NCBI GenBank assembly: GCA_026419775.2
Contig: JAOPGA020000821.1
Location: forward strand, 62,001 to 126,000
Direction of reading: 5' to 3'
DNA length: 64,000 nucleotides
From: Acrasis kona
Taxonomy: Eukaryota; Heterolobosea; Eutetramitea; Acrasida; Acrasidae
Both the position numbers and the translations under genes were made by a program. The notes under the pieces are model-generated. The model searched no databases, had not been told where the DNA came from, and saw nothing but the letters and a program-made list of their open reading frames with translations. Below are positions 1-11,393 of the stretch, piece after piece (position 1 is the stretch's first letter; each line of letters begins with the position of its first letter).

Positions 1-2932
1 GTCAACTTTTAATGTTTCGCTGAAATCAAGCTCTGTCGCTTTATCTTGTTCTTTGTACCCGCTTAACAAGTATGTATTCATCATACCTTTTCCTTTAATC
101 AGAAGCTCTCCCCGATATTTAGTCTCAAAGTTGTCTTTTAGCAGTTGATATGAGACTTCTGATAATTGGATAGAATCATGCTCTGCGCTAGAGCACATTC
201 TGCTAGCAGTGTTTATGGTGTCTCCAAAAACATCATACAGAAACTTGCCAACACCAACTACTCCTGCTACAAATGACCCTGAGTGTATTCCGCACATTAG
301 ATTGACTTTTAATAATATATCATGCGCTTCTTTGTCAATTTTGTCATTTATACAGTTCAGCAGCAGGTTATTAAAATTTTGTCTAGCATTTAGGCAAAAT
401 TTTGCTATCCTGTCGCAGTAATCTTCTTCTTTGTTAAGGCCTGCTACTATAAGGTAGGTGTTCCACATTGATTTGATTTTATGACATTTGTATACATCAC
501 AATCATCATCGAAACGTAGGTATACATTCTTTAAAAAATCCATTGCAATGTCACTGTTATAAAGATACAGTTCATCATAGCCTGATACGTGTATAAAGCA
601 AACGCAACCTGTTGAAATTTCATCATATAAAAAACCTGACTCATCATATATCTTCTTAATAATATTGGCCGGTAACAGGTTGTGAATCAACTTTTCATTA
701 ATTACTTGATCATTTTTAATTTCATTTAGCCTGAAAGTTGACAATGTACTCAATCTAAATATTTGGAGTAGAGACTTGGTAGTGAAGTATGAAGTAACAA
801 TTTGTAGAAAGAAAATTGATATACTGTAAACTTGAAGATAAGGCGCGAATGTGAAGTTCACTCCAGTAAAGCATGCTATCATTACCTGTATCGCTGATAA
901 TATGATCTTTAAAACAAATGGCAGTAGCGGAAAGATATTTGTCCTATTATGTGTTATAATTGTTTTGCATATAAAGGAGCTTACATCGCAATAAAAAGAG
1001 CGGACGCTCCATCAATTACCGGAGTTTGATAGACATTTCCACATACCAGTAATAAACACCCAACATTTAGCACATATGTTATAGAGTATACAAAAATCCC
1101 AGTTGATATTTTTCTACCAATAGGACTGAGCATTAGTAATACCACAATTGAGTACAAAGCAGTTGAACAGTACTGAAAATAAGCAGCTGCATCCGCTCTA
1201 GAGTGAGGGAAAACGAAATAAGCGGTTAATGTAACATACAGGTATATAAATAATTGAAACACGGTAATACCACGAAATAATGGTATCACGCCCGGATAAG
1301 AGAATTTGAACATGTAATAGTTCAGTTGTATGTTTTTCAGAAAAACAAGCAAAAGTACATTAAATTTTACATCATTTGAGTTTGAATTAACTGATGCATC
1401 GTCTATTTTGACAATTGGAGTAATTGCCAACAAGTTCTCTTCAGGTTTACTATTAGTCTCTTGTTGCTCTTGCTCCAAGATATTTCCGCGCACGTACCTT
1501 GTTCCTTGCACTTGATACTCCATATGGGGAATGAATTTGAATCTACTCTCTAGAGCCAATCTTGTAACGTCACAAACTTGTATCTTGTTTGGAATCGAAT
1601 TCGATTCCATAACCTTAGCTACTTCTACAGCCGCTCCACAGCAGTCGAATGTAATTTTAGTGTGACCGATTATACTCAGGTGAACAGGACCAGTACTTAT
1701 TCCAATCCTAATCTTTATGTTCCATTTGTACTGCTCTGACGCATTGATAACTGATGTAATCATTTTAATAGCCATTTGCACAATTCGAAGAGAGTAGCTA
1801 TCCCGTTCTGCTAGTTCATCATTCATTCCACTAACACAAAAGTAACCATCTCCAATGGTTTTAATCTTTTCAATATTCAAATCTATACATATCTTGTCAA
1901 ATGCGGAGAATAAAGTATTGAGCATAAAGATGACTGTAGCTGATGAATTTACTGAACTCCAAGATGTGAAGCTAACAACATCTGAAACCAGTACAGATAC
2001 ACTCTCATAGTGCGTAAAGCTGTAAAAACGGTCTTGAAAGGGTATAAAATTAGTATCTTTTAGGGTTGTAACATACTCCCTTAATTGCATTACACTTTTA
2101 GATGGTATAATGTTCTCAAGAATTTTAAAAGATCGACCTAGCTCCATTCGAGATTGTTTTTTTTCAATCTCAAGCTTTCTTAGCGCCAAATATGATGCTC
2201 GGTAATATCTTTCCATGACAAAAGACTCAAACTGCCCTACCGACACTGCTATCAAAAAACCGAAAAAGTAAGTAGCTGGTTGATGCGTACTTCTGTTTTT
2301 CGGACCAAAACAGAATCCTAATAAACCTATACAATATGACACCATGGAGAATATGGAGAAGAATATAGCAGCTTGAAATCGTAGCATGAGTAAACTGTAA
2401 ACTATTGAAATGATTGCAATTCCGGATCCTGGTATACCCTCCCCATTACCAATTATACATGCTACCTGTCCCCATGAATATCCCATTTCAGCGCACAAAG
2501 ATAGTCCTAATAACACGGCTACACATTCTGATAATGTTGTAGACTTCTGAACTTTTTCAAAAAAGAACAAAACTAGTAATGGAATTTGAATAACCACTGG
2601 GATTAAATGAAAAAGTAGAGAGTGGACGAGGTCGGTGTTAGAATTTGTTAGATCAACTCCCATAGAAACGACCCCCACAACTATTGCTAATAAGCATGCG
2701 AACTTAAATCGGCCCCTACAACTTTTCACATAAAACTAGTATAATGTACTTACAGCTTTTTACCGTAGTAGTACTCTATAAAATCCCGTTCTAAAGTCTC
2801 ATCAACAAATTGAAGAGGAGGAAATCTTTTCTGCTTGCAATTTATCTCATATTGTGAAACTTGCTTAACAATATTATAAGCTTCCCTGCCTGTGCTTGCG
2901 CCTTCTGGAAGTACTTTAGATGTTTTAATCAT
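1..2932 (-). CDS. Membrane adenylyl cyclase with tandem class III cyclase domains (3' end outside window)
   Basis: Predicted to make cAMP from ATP at a membrane. The visible product has a short first exon (ATG at 2932), about six hydrophobic segments, a first cyclase domain, a second hydrophobic block, and a second cyclase domain that runs off the window start. Domain 1 keeps both metal-binding Asp, in SDVVSFTSW and KTIGDGYF; the Lys before TIGD favours ATP over GTP by family knowledge. Domain 2 keeps a clear GIHSGSFVAGVVG stretch and FGDTINTASRM, but its first metal Asp site reads CVCFIHVSGYDELY and its KTIGD site reads KSMWNTYLIV, so it looks like a partner domain. This matches the C1/C2 plan of animal membrane cyclases. 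Two introns join the frame: about 2721-2752 (32 nt) and about 940-980 (41 nt). Exact substrate is inferred. Confidence 0.85.
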
Positions 2933-3447
2933 AAAGAATCTATGTCATGAAACTGCGAGTGAAACTACCGCGTTTGAAAGTTATCCCGTTGTAAATTAAT
3001 TTCGTTTATGGGAAAGACCTTGGAATGCAGTCGAACGACTCAATAAATTCCCCTGGTGGGCAATGCTTATCGCGACCAAGCCAATCATTTAATAAAGATA
3101 ATCACAAAAATAAAAATTCACAACGTGACTGTTTTCTGGATGTTATAGGTTTTAGCTTATTACAACAAAATTACTTTTCCTATTTGATAGTGCTTTTTGA
3201 TACCAAAAAGCAGAGGCTGTATTGATTTGGGCTGACCTTTATTCTGCATTCTAAAAAGTACGTTGGGTATCATCATGATCGACAAATATTTATATAAAAT
3301 AGCATTATATAGAATTATATATTTATATAAATTAATTCACCTGACTGAAACTGGTAAAGTATGCGTAGTTCGTGCAATGACACATTTGGCTGTCACACAA
3401 CTTGATTGGTTGAACTTACCGGAACTTCGTTTGCAAACGAAAAAGAA
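2933..3447. other. Intergenic region between divergent genes
   Basis: This AT-rich stretch separates the start of the cyclase gene from the F-box gene. It should hold both promoters. Short open frames occur on the plus strand (for example 3025-3225), but they have no recognisable composition or domain and I do not call them. No tRNA-like structure or clear TATA element is visible. Confidence 0.5.
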
Positions 3448-4641
3448 ATGTCTGAGGGTGTTTTGTTGGGGACTCTCAATAATGACAGCACGTCCAATGT
3501 TGACGATCTTCGACAATACAACATTTGCCGTCTCATCATGAACTCAAAAGCTCAACAGGACAACTCGTTAGGGCTCCGCATTGAGGTTACGGTGGATGAT
3601 TTGGTGAGTAATGAAGAGCTTTCTCAAATAAAAACGGTCACAATCAACGGTTTGAGGGAGGATTATTTTGAGGAGCTGAGTCAAGTCGAGGTCAAATTTT
3701 CTACATACAACATCGAGGAGTATTGGAGTGGCTACTTGAACAACCAAAATCAAACAAGCACTGATCTTTCAGAAATTAACAACATTAGTAGTGATGTTTT
3801 ATCTCACATCTTGAATTTTTTAGATCCAGTATCGCTTCTCAACGCAGAATTATCATGCACTAAATTCGCCTCAATATGTCGAGAGTACAAAATCATGGAC
3901 AGTTGCATGACCCACTTACAAAAAGGTGACAACGTAGGCATGTGTAGTTTGATTGACTTTAATGAGAACAGAATCAACATTTCTGGAAAAAATAAAAACT
4001 ATACAAGGTACTATGATTCACAGGAAAAAATGAGCCCGACATGGCACATTTTCCGCTTTCATTTCAATGTAAACGACTCTGTAGATCTTGACGATCCTGA
4101 ACTTCCAATACTATTAAAAAAAGCCATTAGAGATGTTTGTTCACACTTGGTTCCGAATGAAAAATACAATGACACTGATTTTATTAGATCTCAATGCTAT
4201 TTTGATAAAGTAAATAGAACTTGCCTGGCTTTATTGCTACTTGATTCCGCATTCTTGCAAGCCGCAGAAGATTATAAAAGTGGAAGATATAAGGACTATG
4301 AAAGGCGCATTATTGATCTTTTGACTCCGATAGTGGTAGATTATAAAAAGGTGGCATCCGTTGTTAAAAATGATACCGTCGATAATTGTGTTGTCGACAA
4401 GATGAGTGTGAATAATAGTTCTTGCATAATGGCTTTTTCTGATTTGTTGTATTTTGTCGGGAGGAGAGTTGAAAATCAAAATAGGCACCTGGACAGAGAT
4501 AAGTTTGATTTTTTGGATGAACTTTTTGATGGAATGATGTCTGTGGGTATGACTTGCTGTGGTGTCACCCTCAATTTTAATTATTTGTCCAAATCTTTCC
4601 CAATGTTACCGATATTGAAGGGTTTCATGTTCCAAGAGTAA
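3448..4641 (+). CDS. F-box domain protein
   Basis: Single-exon protein of about 397 residues. An F-box-like segment sits near residues 115-150, recognisable by ISSDVLSHILNFLDPVSLL followed by SCTKFASICREY. F-box proteins normally bind SKP1 and present a target to an SCF ubiquitin ligase; that role is inferred from the family. The rest of the protein has no repeat or domain I recognise, so the target-binding part is unknown. The frame stays open a little upstream, but the first ATG is at 3448 and I use it. The stop is 15 bp before the next ATG at 4657, an extremely short gap for two genes on the same strand. Confidence 0.72.
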   Translation: MSEGVLLGTLNNDSTSNVDDLRQYNICRLIMNSKAQQDNSLGLRIEVTVDDLVSNEELSQIKTVTINGLREDYFEELSQVEVKFSTYNIEEYWSGYLNNQNQTSTDLSEINNISSDVLSHILNFLDPVSLLNAELSCTKFASICREYKIMDSCMTHLQKGDNVGMCSLIDFNENRINISGKNKNYTRYYDSQEKMSPTWHIFRFHFNVNDSVDLDDPELPILLKKAIRDVCSHLVPNEKYNDTDFIRSQCYFDKVNRTCLALLLLDSAFLQAAEDYKSGRYKDYERRIIDLLTPIVVDYKKVASVVKNDTVDNCVVDKMSVNNSSCIMAFSDLLYFVGRRVENQNRHLDRDKFDFLDELFDGMMSVGMTCCGVTLNFNYLSKSFPMLPILKGFMFQE

Positions 4642-4656
4642 CCTCAATCATTCCTA

Positions 4657-6257
4657 ATGTTGACATCAATAAAAACTCTTAACATTTGTTGCATTGTAAA
4701 CTTTATGAACATTGGCACTCACATACATCTACCATTAAAACATAATCATCTCTCCTTAGAGCAATATTCTGATGAGTTATCGAGTTTTCTCAAAACATAC
4801 ATTTGGCTAATTACACCACATATCGTTGATTTTTTTATTGAGGAAACGTGGCGTAAAGTGCCGGAGGAATGGAGACAAAATCTTGAAAACTTGACAACAA
4901 GTGACTTGTTACTGCTACCAACAGTTTGCCCAAAAGATGAGCTTTTCAACTTACTCCCCTCCACGCTTCAAAAGTTTGTAGTCGACGCAAACGAACTTTG
5001 CCTACCCCGTTCAATCGATTTGGACCGTGTTGAAGACCCTATAATAAAGTACTACATTGAAATTACACAAAACAAAACAAACATTTTGGACGACAGTACC
5101 CATGTCGGCAAGGAATTAGTGAAGGGCATGAATATAAAGAAAAAGCATGAGGTCGAGATCATAGCCGATCTCATAAGTCACATTTCAAATCGAAATGGAC
5201 GGTCACAAATAGTGGATATCGGTGCAGGGCAAGGTTATCTGGCACACGTACTAGCCTATCATAATGAATCTCAAGTATTTGTTATTGATTCCAATTCATC
5301 ACAAATAGACAATTCTAAAAGTAGAACAAAGCGTCTAAGCAGAGTCGTCGATGAGGGCAAGACCATTAATTTAAATTCCATCAATGCCCATTTGAAGTGT
5401 GACCTATCGCTCAGCGAACTACAAAATTTACTGCAGACAGACGAGGAAAGAGTAGAGGAATACGATAATCTTGCTCTTGTCGGCAATCACACATGTGGAG
5501 ACCTGTCACCCACTATGTTGAGGATGTTCAAACATTTAACCCAACAGCACCGTAACATTACGCTTATTAATGTTGGTTGTTGTTACCACATGCTTACTGA
5601 AGAAATTATACCCAACTCACCCAACTTGGGGTTCCCAATGAGTAAAGTAGTGCAGCAGAGTAATTTGTATCTAAATAAGAGAGGAAGGATGTTGTAAGTA
5701 CTTTGCTTTGAAAATTGTTTAACCTCTCAGAGCGTGTCAAGCAGTAGATCGTTGGAGGTGTTCTAGCGCAGGAGAAATGCATGATGAATATTATCAAATG
5801 TTTGATTCTCAATACTACAGAGCCTTGCTTCAAGTTGTTTTGAAAAAATATTACCCGCATCATTTGACAGAGTATGTACTCTATTTGACTCCACTAACAA
5901 TTGAGTAGAGATTTTACGGTCGGAAAGATTAGAAACAACAAGAAGGGAAGCTTTTTAACATATGCTAACTGTGCCCTCAACAAATTCAAGAGGAAGGTTC
6001 CATCCATTGTTGATGTGGTTGGAGATGAAGAACTTGTAAAGATGCAAGAGGAGTTGGAGCAACAAAACTCTCGTTCAAGAATTTCTGCGTTTTGGAGTTT
6101 AAGGGCAGTGCTGGCACCTGTCATTGAAAGCCTAATTCTTGTTGATAGGGTTTTATACCTAAAGCAGGAATGTCCACATGCAAACATTGTACTATTTCCG
6201 CTGTTTGATGCTGTTGTGTCGCCTAGAAATTTTGTTCTAATAGCATCTTCGTCATAA
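4657..6257 (+). CDS. METTL25/METTL25B-like methyltransferase
   Basis: Three-exon gene, about 500 residues. The SAM-binding motif I is VDIGAGQGYLAHVLA. Family hallmarks follow: VGNHTCGDLSPTMLRMF, then NVGCCYHML and FPMSK, and a C-terminal block with WSLRAVLAPVIESLILVDR and LFPLFDAVVSPRN. These match the METTL25/RRNAD1 family in order. Introns are about 5694-5730 (37 nt, GTAAGT) and 5872-5908 (37 nt, GTATGT); both restore the frame exactly. The annotated ATG at 4657 may be early, since an internal Met at about 4708 precedes a more typical N terminus. The substrate of this family is poorly known, so a precise reaction beyond SAM-dependent methyl transfer is not claimed. Confidence 0.85.
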
Positions 6258-6382
6258 AAATGAACTATAATGCACAAAAATATGTTTTTATTTAAATATC
6301 CGTTTGCGTCTCAATATATTGACTCCTTACCATACTCCAAGTTGTTCTTGAATATTGCCAAGTACAAGTCCAAGCGTATGAT

Positions 6383-8113
6383 TCAATCACTCTTGATCAT
6401 CTTTTTCAGAATTCTTCCATCCAACCTTATAGTACTGCTAACATTGAAGTGATTCAATTGAGACAACAAGTACTTGTAAGAAACTCCAGTCAAAGTCTCA
6501 ACAATCTGGAACACTCTTTCAACTTCATTGTTGGTCAACTCCTGCCCTTTGTATTCAAATTCAAACACGATGGGAACATGAGCACATGTACAGATAAATT
6601 CAAAAATATATAGTTGAAATTTTGTATTGCGCAATTCTACACAACACAACTCAACACTACCTAATCGTTTTTTTATTGTTTGACAAATAATTTGAAATAA
6701 AATGACACCTTGAACTTTAAACCTCAACATTTTGCACATTTCATTCTGGACTTGCGCAAGCACTATACACAAAAGATCGTTGGTGAAATCAGTATTACAA
6801 GTCATGGTACAAGACGGAGACAATGTTTTTTCACACAAGGTTAATTCTCTCAACCAACCATTTCTGGACCTAATGGAATCAAACATGCTTGACAGAATTA
6901 ATGGATTAAACAATGGACCTAATGAGGAAAAATGTATTTGAATGTTTAACTTTTCAAGATGAGGTAACCATCCAACACACTCATAGAAGCCAAAACCATT
7001 AGTGATGAGATCAGTATGTGGGATGTTGTTTTCTAAATGTTTAATGATTAGGTTCTTGATGGATCGATTGGTCGCATAATTTCTTCTCATAGCATCAATG
7101 TTTTCGATGGGGTCGTGTAATGGATTGTATAGCACTGTTAGGGAGGTCAGGTTTTTCGCTTCGTGTATCCATTCGTGTACGCAACTGTGATTAATGTGTA
7201 GTGTATGTAAAATGAGTTGACTCTTATTCTTGATGTTCATGTTTGATTCATAGTGTGTTTGGCATGGTTTGATCTTTAGTTTCTTGATTAATGTTGGTAA
7301 TTTGTAGTGGTTGGGTGTTGGTTGTAATAGTGTGGCCTTAATGTGTAATGACTTGATGTGAGTTGACGAATGCAAACTGTTGAGAATTAACTCTAGCGTA
7401 CGATAAGATGTGCTCTGGTCATTTTGTATGGGATCTGGAACTATAATGTTGACTTGCTTTAGGTGCCTGCTTCCTACGGCGCTCATTAGAATTGACTTCA
7501 AGTGGCGTGGTATGGTTTGGAATGTTTCTTGGTTTGAATCTTGTATGATAAAGGTCAACGAATGGATATGTGATAGGACAAGGTTCAACAAGTCTGATGA
7601 CCATGAATTGGTGCAGTCAAGAGTGGTTATGGTAAATGATGTCTCAGTTTGGAGCAGCATTCCGGAGAAATGTAAGGCAATATTATAAAGTTGGTGCGAT
7701 TGAGACTTTTCATGCAGTGTTTTTGCAAATTCCTGTATTATTTCAACTCTCTTGCTTTTGTTATAATTATTTTTGACTAGTGTTTCCCTCTGTTTATGTG
7801 CTGCTGCTTTAATTAATTTATATATTCTTATGATCAATTTTGTTGGATTCCTGTCACTTTTGTGCATGATACCGCGTCGAATCTTCACCCAAGAAGGATC
7901 CAAGGTATTTTTAGTATAGCCTTTGAAGAATGCGTCTAGTGCACTAATCAAATTTTCTTTTTTGAGTAGACACGAAACAGCCATTTGTTTTATAAAAACA
8001 ATCTCTTCACCGAAGCCTTGATTTTCCATCATCGAAGTTAGTAGTGACGATATTGTCATAACATCTAGGTAGACAAAAATGCATGAGAGCAGTTCTATTG
8101 GGAGTGAATCCAT
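6383..8113 (-). CDS. F-box/leucine-rich-like protein
   Basis: Single-exon product of 576 residues. The N terminus, MDSLPIELLSCIFVYLDVMT, has the spacing of an F-box helix start. The remainder contains irregular leucine-rich stretches (for example around residues 160-420, with LHIKATLLQP and LTSLTVLYNPL), which suggests a degenerate LRR solenoid like that of FBXL proteins. A substrate-receptor role in an SCF ligase is inferred. The ATG lies 25 bp from the COX11 ATG on the opposite strand, so the two genes share a very small promoter region. Confidence 0.6.
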   Translation of the reverse strand: MDSLPIELLSCIFVYLDVMTISSLLTSMMENQGFGEEIVFIKQMAVSCLLKKENLISALDAFFKGYTKNTLDPSWVKIRRGIMHKSDRNPTKLIIRIYKLIKAAAHKQRETLVKNNYNKSKRVEIIQEFAKTLHEKSQSHQLYNIALHFSGMLLQTETSFTITTLDCTNSWSSDLLNLVLSHIHSLTFIIQDSNQETFQTIPRHLKSILMSAVGSRHLKQVNIIVPDPIQNDQSTSYRTLELILNSLHSSTHIKSLHIKATLLQPTPNHYKLPTLIKKLKIKPCQTHYESNMNIKNKSQLILHTLHINHSCVHEWIHEAKNLTSLTVLYNPLHDPIENIDAMRRNYATNRSIKNLIIKHLENNIPHTDLITNGFGFYECVGWLPHLEKLNIQIHFSSLGPLFNPLILSSMFDSIRSRNGWLRELTLCEKTLSPSCTMTCNTDFTNDLLCIVLAQVQNEMCKMLRFKVQGVILFQIICQTIKKRLGSVELCCVELRNTKFQLYIFEFICTCAHVPIVFEFEYKGQELTNNEVERVFQIVETLTGVSYKYLLSQLNHFNVSSTIRLDGRILKKMIKSD

Positions 8114-8138
8114 CCATGCATTAGTTGTTTCTTACAAA
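8114..8138. promoter_or_regulatory. 25-bp head-to-head gap between F-box-like gene and COX11
   Basis: Only 25 bp separate the two divergent start codons. Either the promoter elements lie inside one or both coding regions, or the 5' leaders overlap. The COX11 frame stays open upstream to 8079, but starting at 8139 leaves a better mitochondrial presequence. No TATA element is visible. Confidence 0.45.
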
Positions 8139-8990
8139 ATGTTTTCAAGGGGAGCTTGTTTACATCTATCAAGATGTTTTGGAGCGCGGGTGCCACGTAT
8201 CATACATAACCCATACACCTTTCGCTATCACATTCAACAACATACTAAATACAGCACATACACATACAACGACCCATATGAGGCGAGAGAAAAAGCTAAT
8301 AAAGAGGGAATGAAAAAAGCAAGAAAAGGCAAATTTGGTTTCATCATGGCCATCATACTCATTAATACGGGGGTATTTGTTGTGTTGAACATTCCATTCT
8401 TCAAGTATGTTTGTGATGTATCTTATACAGCCGGAAACTATGAGAGGGCACAGCATGTAGATTTCACGATTGATGATATTAGTGCAAAACTCGTGCCAGA
8501 AGTTAACACAAAGTACGCATCACCCAAACATACATCCAAAGTGAGCCGTAAGAATTTGCTACAATACCCTTATGGATGTGAGATGTTAGAATCGGACCTA
8601 TCTGACGCCATCGTAGAAACTGAGGAGCAAAGTTCGGTCTACAAAGTTTCCTTCAAAACATCATCAGCAATGGGCGACAAAACAGTGCTATTCAGACCAC
8701 TTCAGGAGTATGTTTATTGTGCACCCAACGAAACCAACTTGGCGTTCTTTGAAGCGCACAACCCAACAGATCGACAAATATCAGGAATAAGTATATATTT
8801 GATTCACCCATCAGAAGCCGCTCCATTCATCAACAAAGTGCAGTGCTTCTGCTTCGAAGAATTATCGATACAATCAAAAGAGACGGTACATCTGCCCGTT
8901 CTATTTATGGTTGACGGAGACATTCAAAACAAAATACAAGGATCATTAGCGAATAATATTACAATCAATTATGTTTTATTTGCAAAGTAA
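8139..8990 (+). CDS. COX11: Cytochrome c oxidase assembly protein COX11
   Basis: COX11 delivers copper to the CuB site of cytochrome oxidase subunit 1 at the mitochondrial inner membrane. This single-exon product has about 283 residues. It starts with an Arg/Cys/His-rich, acid-poor presequence (MFSRGACLHLSRCFGARV). One membrane span follows (GFIMAIILINTGVFVVLNIPF), then a soluble beta domain. The copper-binding CxC appears in KVQCFCFEE, and the flanking FFEAHNPTDR and HLPVLFMVD fit the family. An upstream in-frame Met at 8079 exists, but the start at 8139 gives a better presequence. The stop is 5 bp from the stop of the convergent CHMP6 gene. Confidence 0.93.
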   Translation: MFSRGACLHLSRCFGARVPRIIHNPYTFRYHIQQHTKYSTYTYNDPYEAREKANKEGMKKARKGKFGFIMAIILINTGVFVVLNIPFFKYVCDVSYTAGNYERAQHVDFTIDDISAKLVPEVNTKYASPKHTSKVSRKNLLQYPYGCEMLESDLSDAIVETEEQSSVYKVSFKTSSAMGDKTVLFRPLQEYVYCAPNETNLAFFEAHNPTDRQISGISIYLIHPSEAAPFINKVQCFCFEELSIQSKETVHLPVLFMVDGDIQNKIQGSLANNITINYVLFAK

Positions 8991-8995
8991 AAAGT

Positions 8996-9829
8996 TTATA
9001 CCATCACAAAATCTTTTTCTTGTTCATCTGTTTTTAAAAATAGTTGTTTACAAAGTTGACCTACCTTCTATTTGAACTTGTTCCACACGAACGGGCTCCT
9101 TTACCACGAGATCTTGTTTTGGTACTGTCGGCATGCTATCCTTCAATAGTAACGCTTCAAGGTCGTTCAATTCATCCTGGACGCTTCCTTCGTCTTCGAC
9201 CGTTAGACTCTGACTGACGACTCTAGAAATTTCCTTGATTTTGTGAATAAATGATTATCAAGAATGATTACTTGTTGATATTCCATAGCTTCCCTTGAAT
9301 CATCCATTAGCTTTTCAATATCCTCTAGACTTCCCATTTCATTTTGTATGCTGACTAAAGCGTCTTTACCGGCCTTTAGACCATCTACAAATTGTTTTTC
9401 TACAAGTGCGAATTCTATGGTGTCCAACTATCATGATGAGTTGTGGAATGTTTTCAAGATGGTTACCAGTTGTTGAAGGTTGCTCAATTGTACATCTGTT
9501 TTTTGCATCAATGTTTCTTGGTATTTTTTCTATCACCGTTTAAAAATCAGCAACACATAACAACGAACCTTTGAAAGGGCTAATTTGGCCTTATCTCTCT
9601 TGTTTTCTTGTAGCAATTGCTTTGCAATCTCAGTTTCTCTTCCCATAATAGTTTGTATCTACGCAAAGTTTAATCATTCTTCTTATCACAACCATACCTT
9701 CTTTTGGTACTGCTTCAGTTTGTCCCTTTGATTTTTAAGATCCAATACAGCTTTGTCATGCTCAGTTACAGTGTTCTTCTTCTTTTCGGGTTTGTCGTTG
9801 TGGAACAGACGAGAGAATAGCGATCCCAT
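8996..9829 (-). CDS. CHMP6: ESCRT-III subunit CHMP6/VPS20
   Basis: VPS20/CHMP6 nucleates ESCRT-III polymers on endosomes after recruitment by ESCRT-II. Six exons can be joined: 9698-9829, 9569-9658, 9467-9529, 9272-9427, 9065-9233 and 8996-9027, separated by introns of 37-39 nt. The product is about 213 residues, the usual size. It begins MGSLFSRLF, with Gly2 positioned for N-myristoylation, a known trait of CHMP6. The core helix reads VTEHDKAVLDLKNQRDKLKQ, the strongest match to the family. The C terminus is acidic and contains DELNDLEALL, which fits a MIM-type helix. Dense splitting into six exons contrasts with the single-exon neighbours. Confidence 0.92.
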
Positions 9830-9936
9830 TATAACTTGCGTTACAATCCATTGGTTGACTTGGATCCATGACACCAAGCTTGAATCGTCGTGTCAAGCAT
9901 AGAACAAACAAATACGTAAAGTGTAAAAAATCAATT

Positions 9937-11393
9937 TTATTTTCTATCTTTCGAAAAGTGCTTTTCAAGTGGAACCCACGCTTGATGGTATTCTTTATCA
10001 AGTGGAGCTTGTGTCATTGCCCACTCCGTTGGATTAATCATGTAAGTGCTTTCAAACATGAACGCCAAACTTCCACCTGCCACCTTCTCTGCTACCAATT
10101 CCGCATTGGAAGCCTTTTCAAAGGTGTCTCTATCGGGTCCATGAGGACTCATGCAGTTATGTAGTGAAGCACCTCCTGGAAGGAATCCAGTTTGTTTCGC
10201 TTCATACTTACCTTCGATCAATCCCATGAATTCATTCATTGTGTTTCTATGAAAGTATGGTGGTCTGAATGTGTTCTCTTGTACAGAATGTCTTGGTGGG
10301 AATATCACAAAGTCAAGCACTGCAACTCCAGGGTCATTCGATTGAGCCGTGATGACCGTGAAAATGCAAGGATCCTAAATGTTGTTAAAAAACATCAAGA
10401 TGGTTTCAAACACTTACAATGTGATCAAATGATACCGAATTGATGGTGTTGAATAACGTTAGATTGTACTTGTATGGTGCATAATTTCCATGCCAAGCGA
10501 CCACATCAAACACGCTATGGTCAGTGTTGGCGCAGAACAACTTTCCTTGGTACTTTTGTATCACTTCGTACTCAATGTCGTCAACATCTTCGTAGCAAGC
10601 TGTTGGGTAACAAAAGTCACGTGGGTTGGCTAACCCATTCGCTCCTATTGGTCCAAGGTCGGGTAGTGTAAAATGACCCTCGAATAGCTCAGCAATGTAA
10701 CCTGAAGCAGAGTCGCACTCTTTTAATTGCACAGAGAACCTAATTCCTCTTGGTACTACGCAAATCTCTTTTGGTCGAACACTCAACCAACCACATTCTG
10801 TTTGAATGTGTAACTTTCCAGACTGTGGAACTACACTTGTAAGTAAACAAGAATGAAATGTATTTCAAACCTATTAAAAAGTCACCATCCGCGCTGCAGA
10901 AGGCACGTTTGTTCATTGACTTGTTGGCATGGTACATGTGTATTGCGAATCCACTCTTGTGGGCTGCATTGCCGGCACCTGCCATCGTTGTCAAGCCATC
11001 AACAAAATCAATTTCTTCTTCTTTGGGTACCTGTGTTGGTAGCCACCTAAGTTGTTGTGGAGTTGCGTACTCTGATCCAAATTCCGACACTACTTTTCTT
11101 ACGCTATTTTCTTTTTGGCGGTGGGGGTGGAATGGATAGTGTACAACAGATGGTCTGATTCTGTAGAACCACGTCCTTTGATTCCTAACACGTGGTGCTG
11201 TGAATGCAGTTCCTGATATCTGCTCAGCGTAGAGTCCGTATGGACACTTTTGTGGACAATTTTGACCCACTGGTAGGGCACCTTCCAGCGATTCTGAGGA
11301 AAAAGTAGATCCAAATCCCTGTAAATATTTAAAATCGTCTCCGTATGTCTCAATATCAAAAAATGAGCACTTGTTTGTCGTCTGATGGCTCAT
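9937..11393 (-). CDS. HGD: Homogentisate 1,2-dioxygenase
   Basis: Opens the ring of homogentisate to maleylacetoacetate in tyrosine and phenylalanine breakdown. Three exons (10871-11393, 10418-10830, 9937-10374) give about 458 residues. The start has [19 protein letters not shown] and the typical [19 protein letters not shown]. The catalytic core has the iron ligands: His and Glu in [16 protein letters not shown] and His in MSPHGPD. Introns are about 10831-10870 and 10375-10417, and both restore frame. No other gene of the tyrosine pathway lies in the window. The gene is divergent from IFT140. Confidence 0.96.

Noticed and set aside
3025-3225. 66-codon frame upstream of the F-box gene
   Set aside because: No conserved features, low-complexity Asn/Lys content and no splice partner.
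5271-6277. Antisense frames across the METTL25-like gene
   Set aside because: Shadows of the spliced coding frame, which accounts for all conserved motifs.
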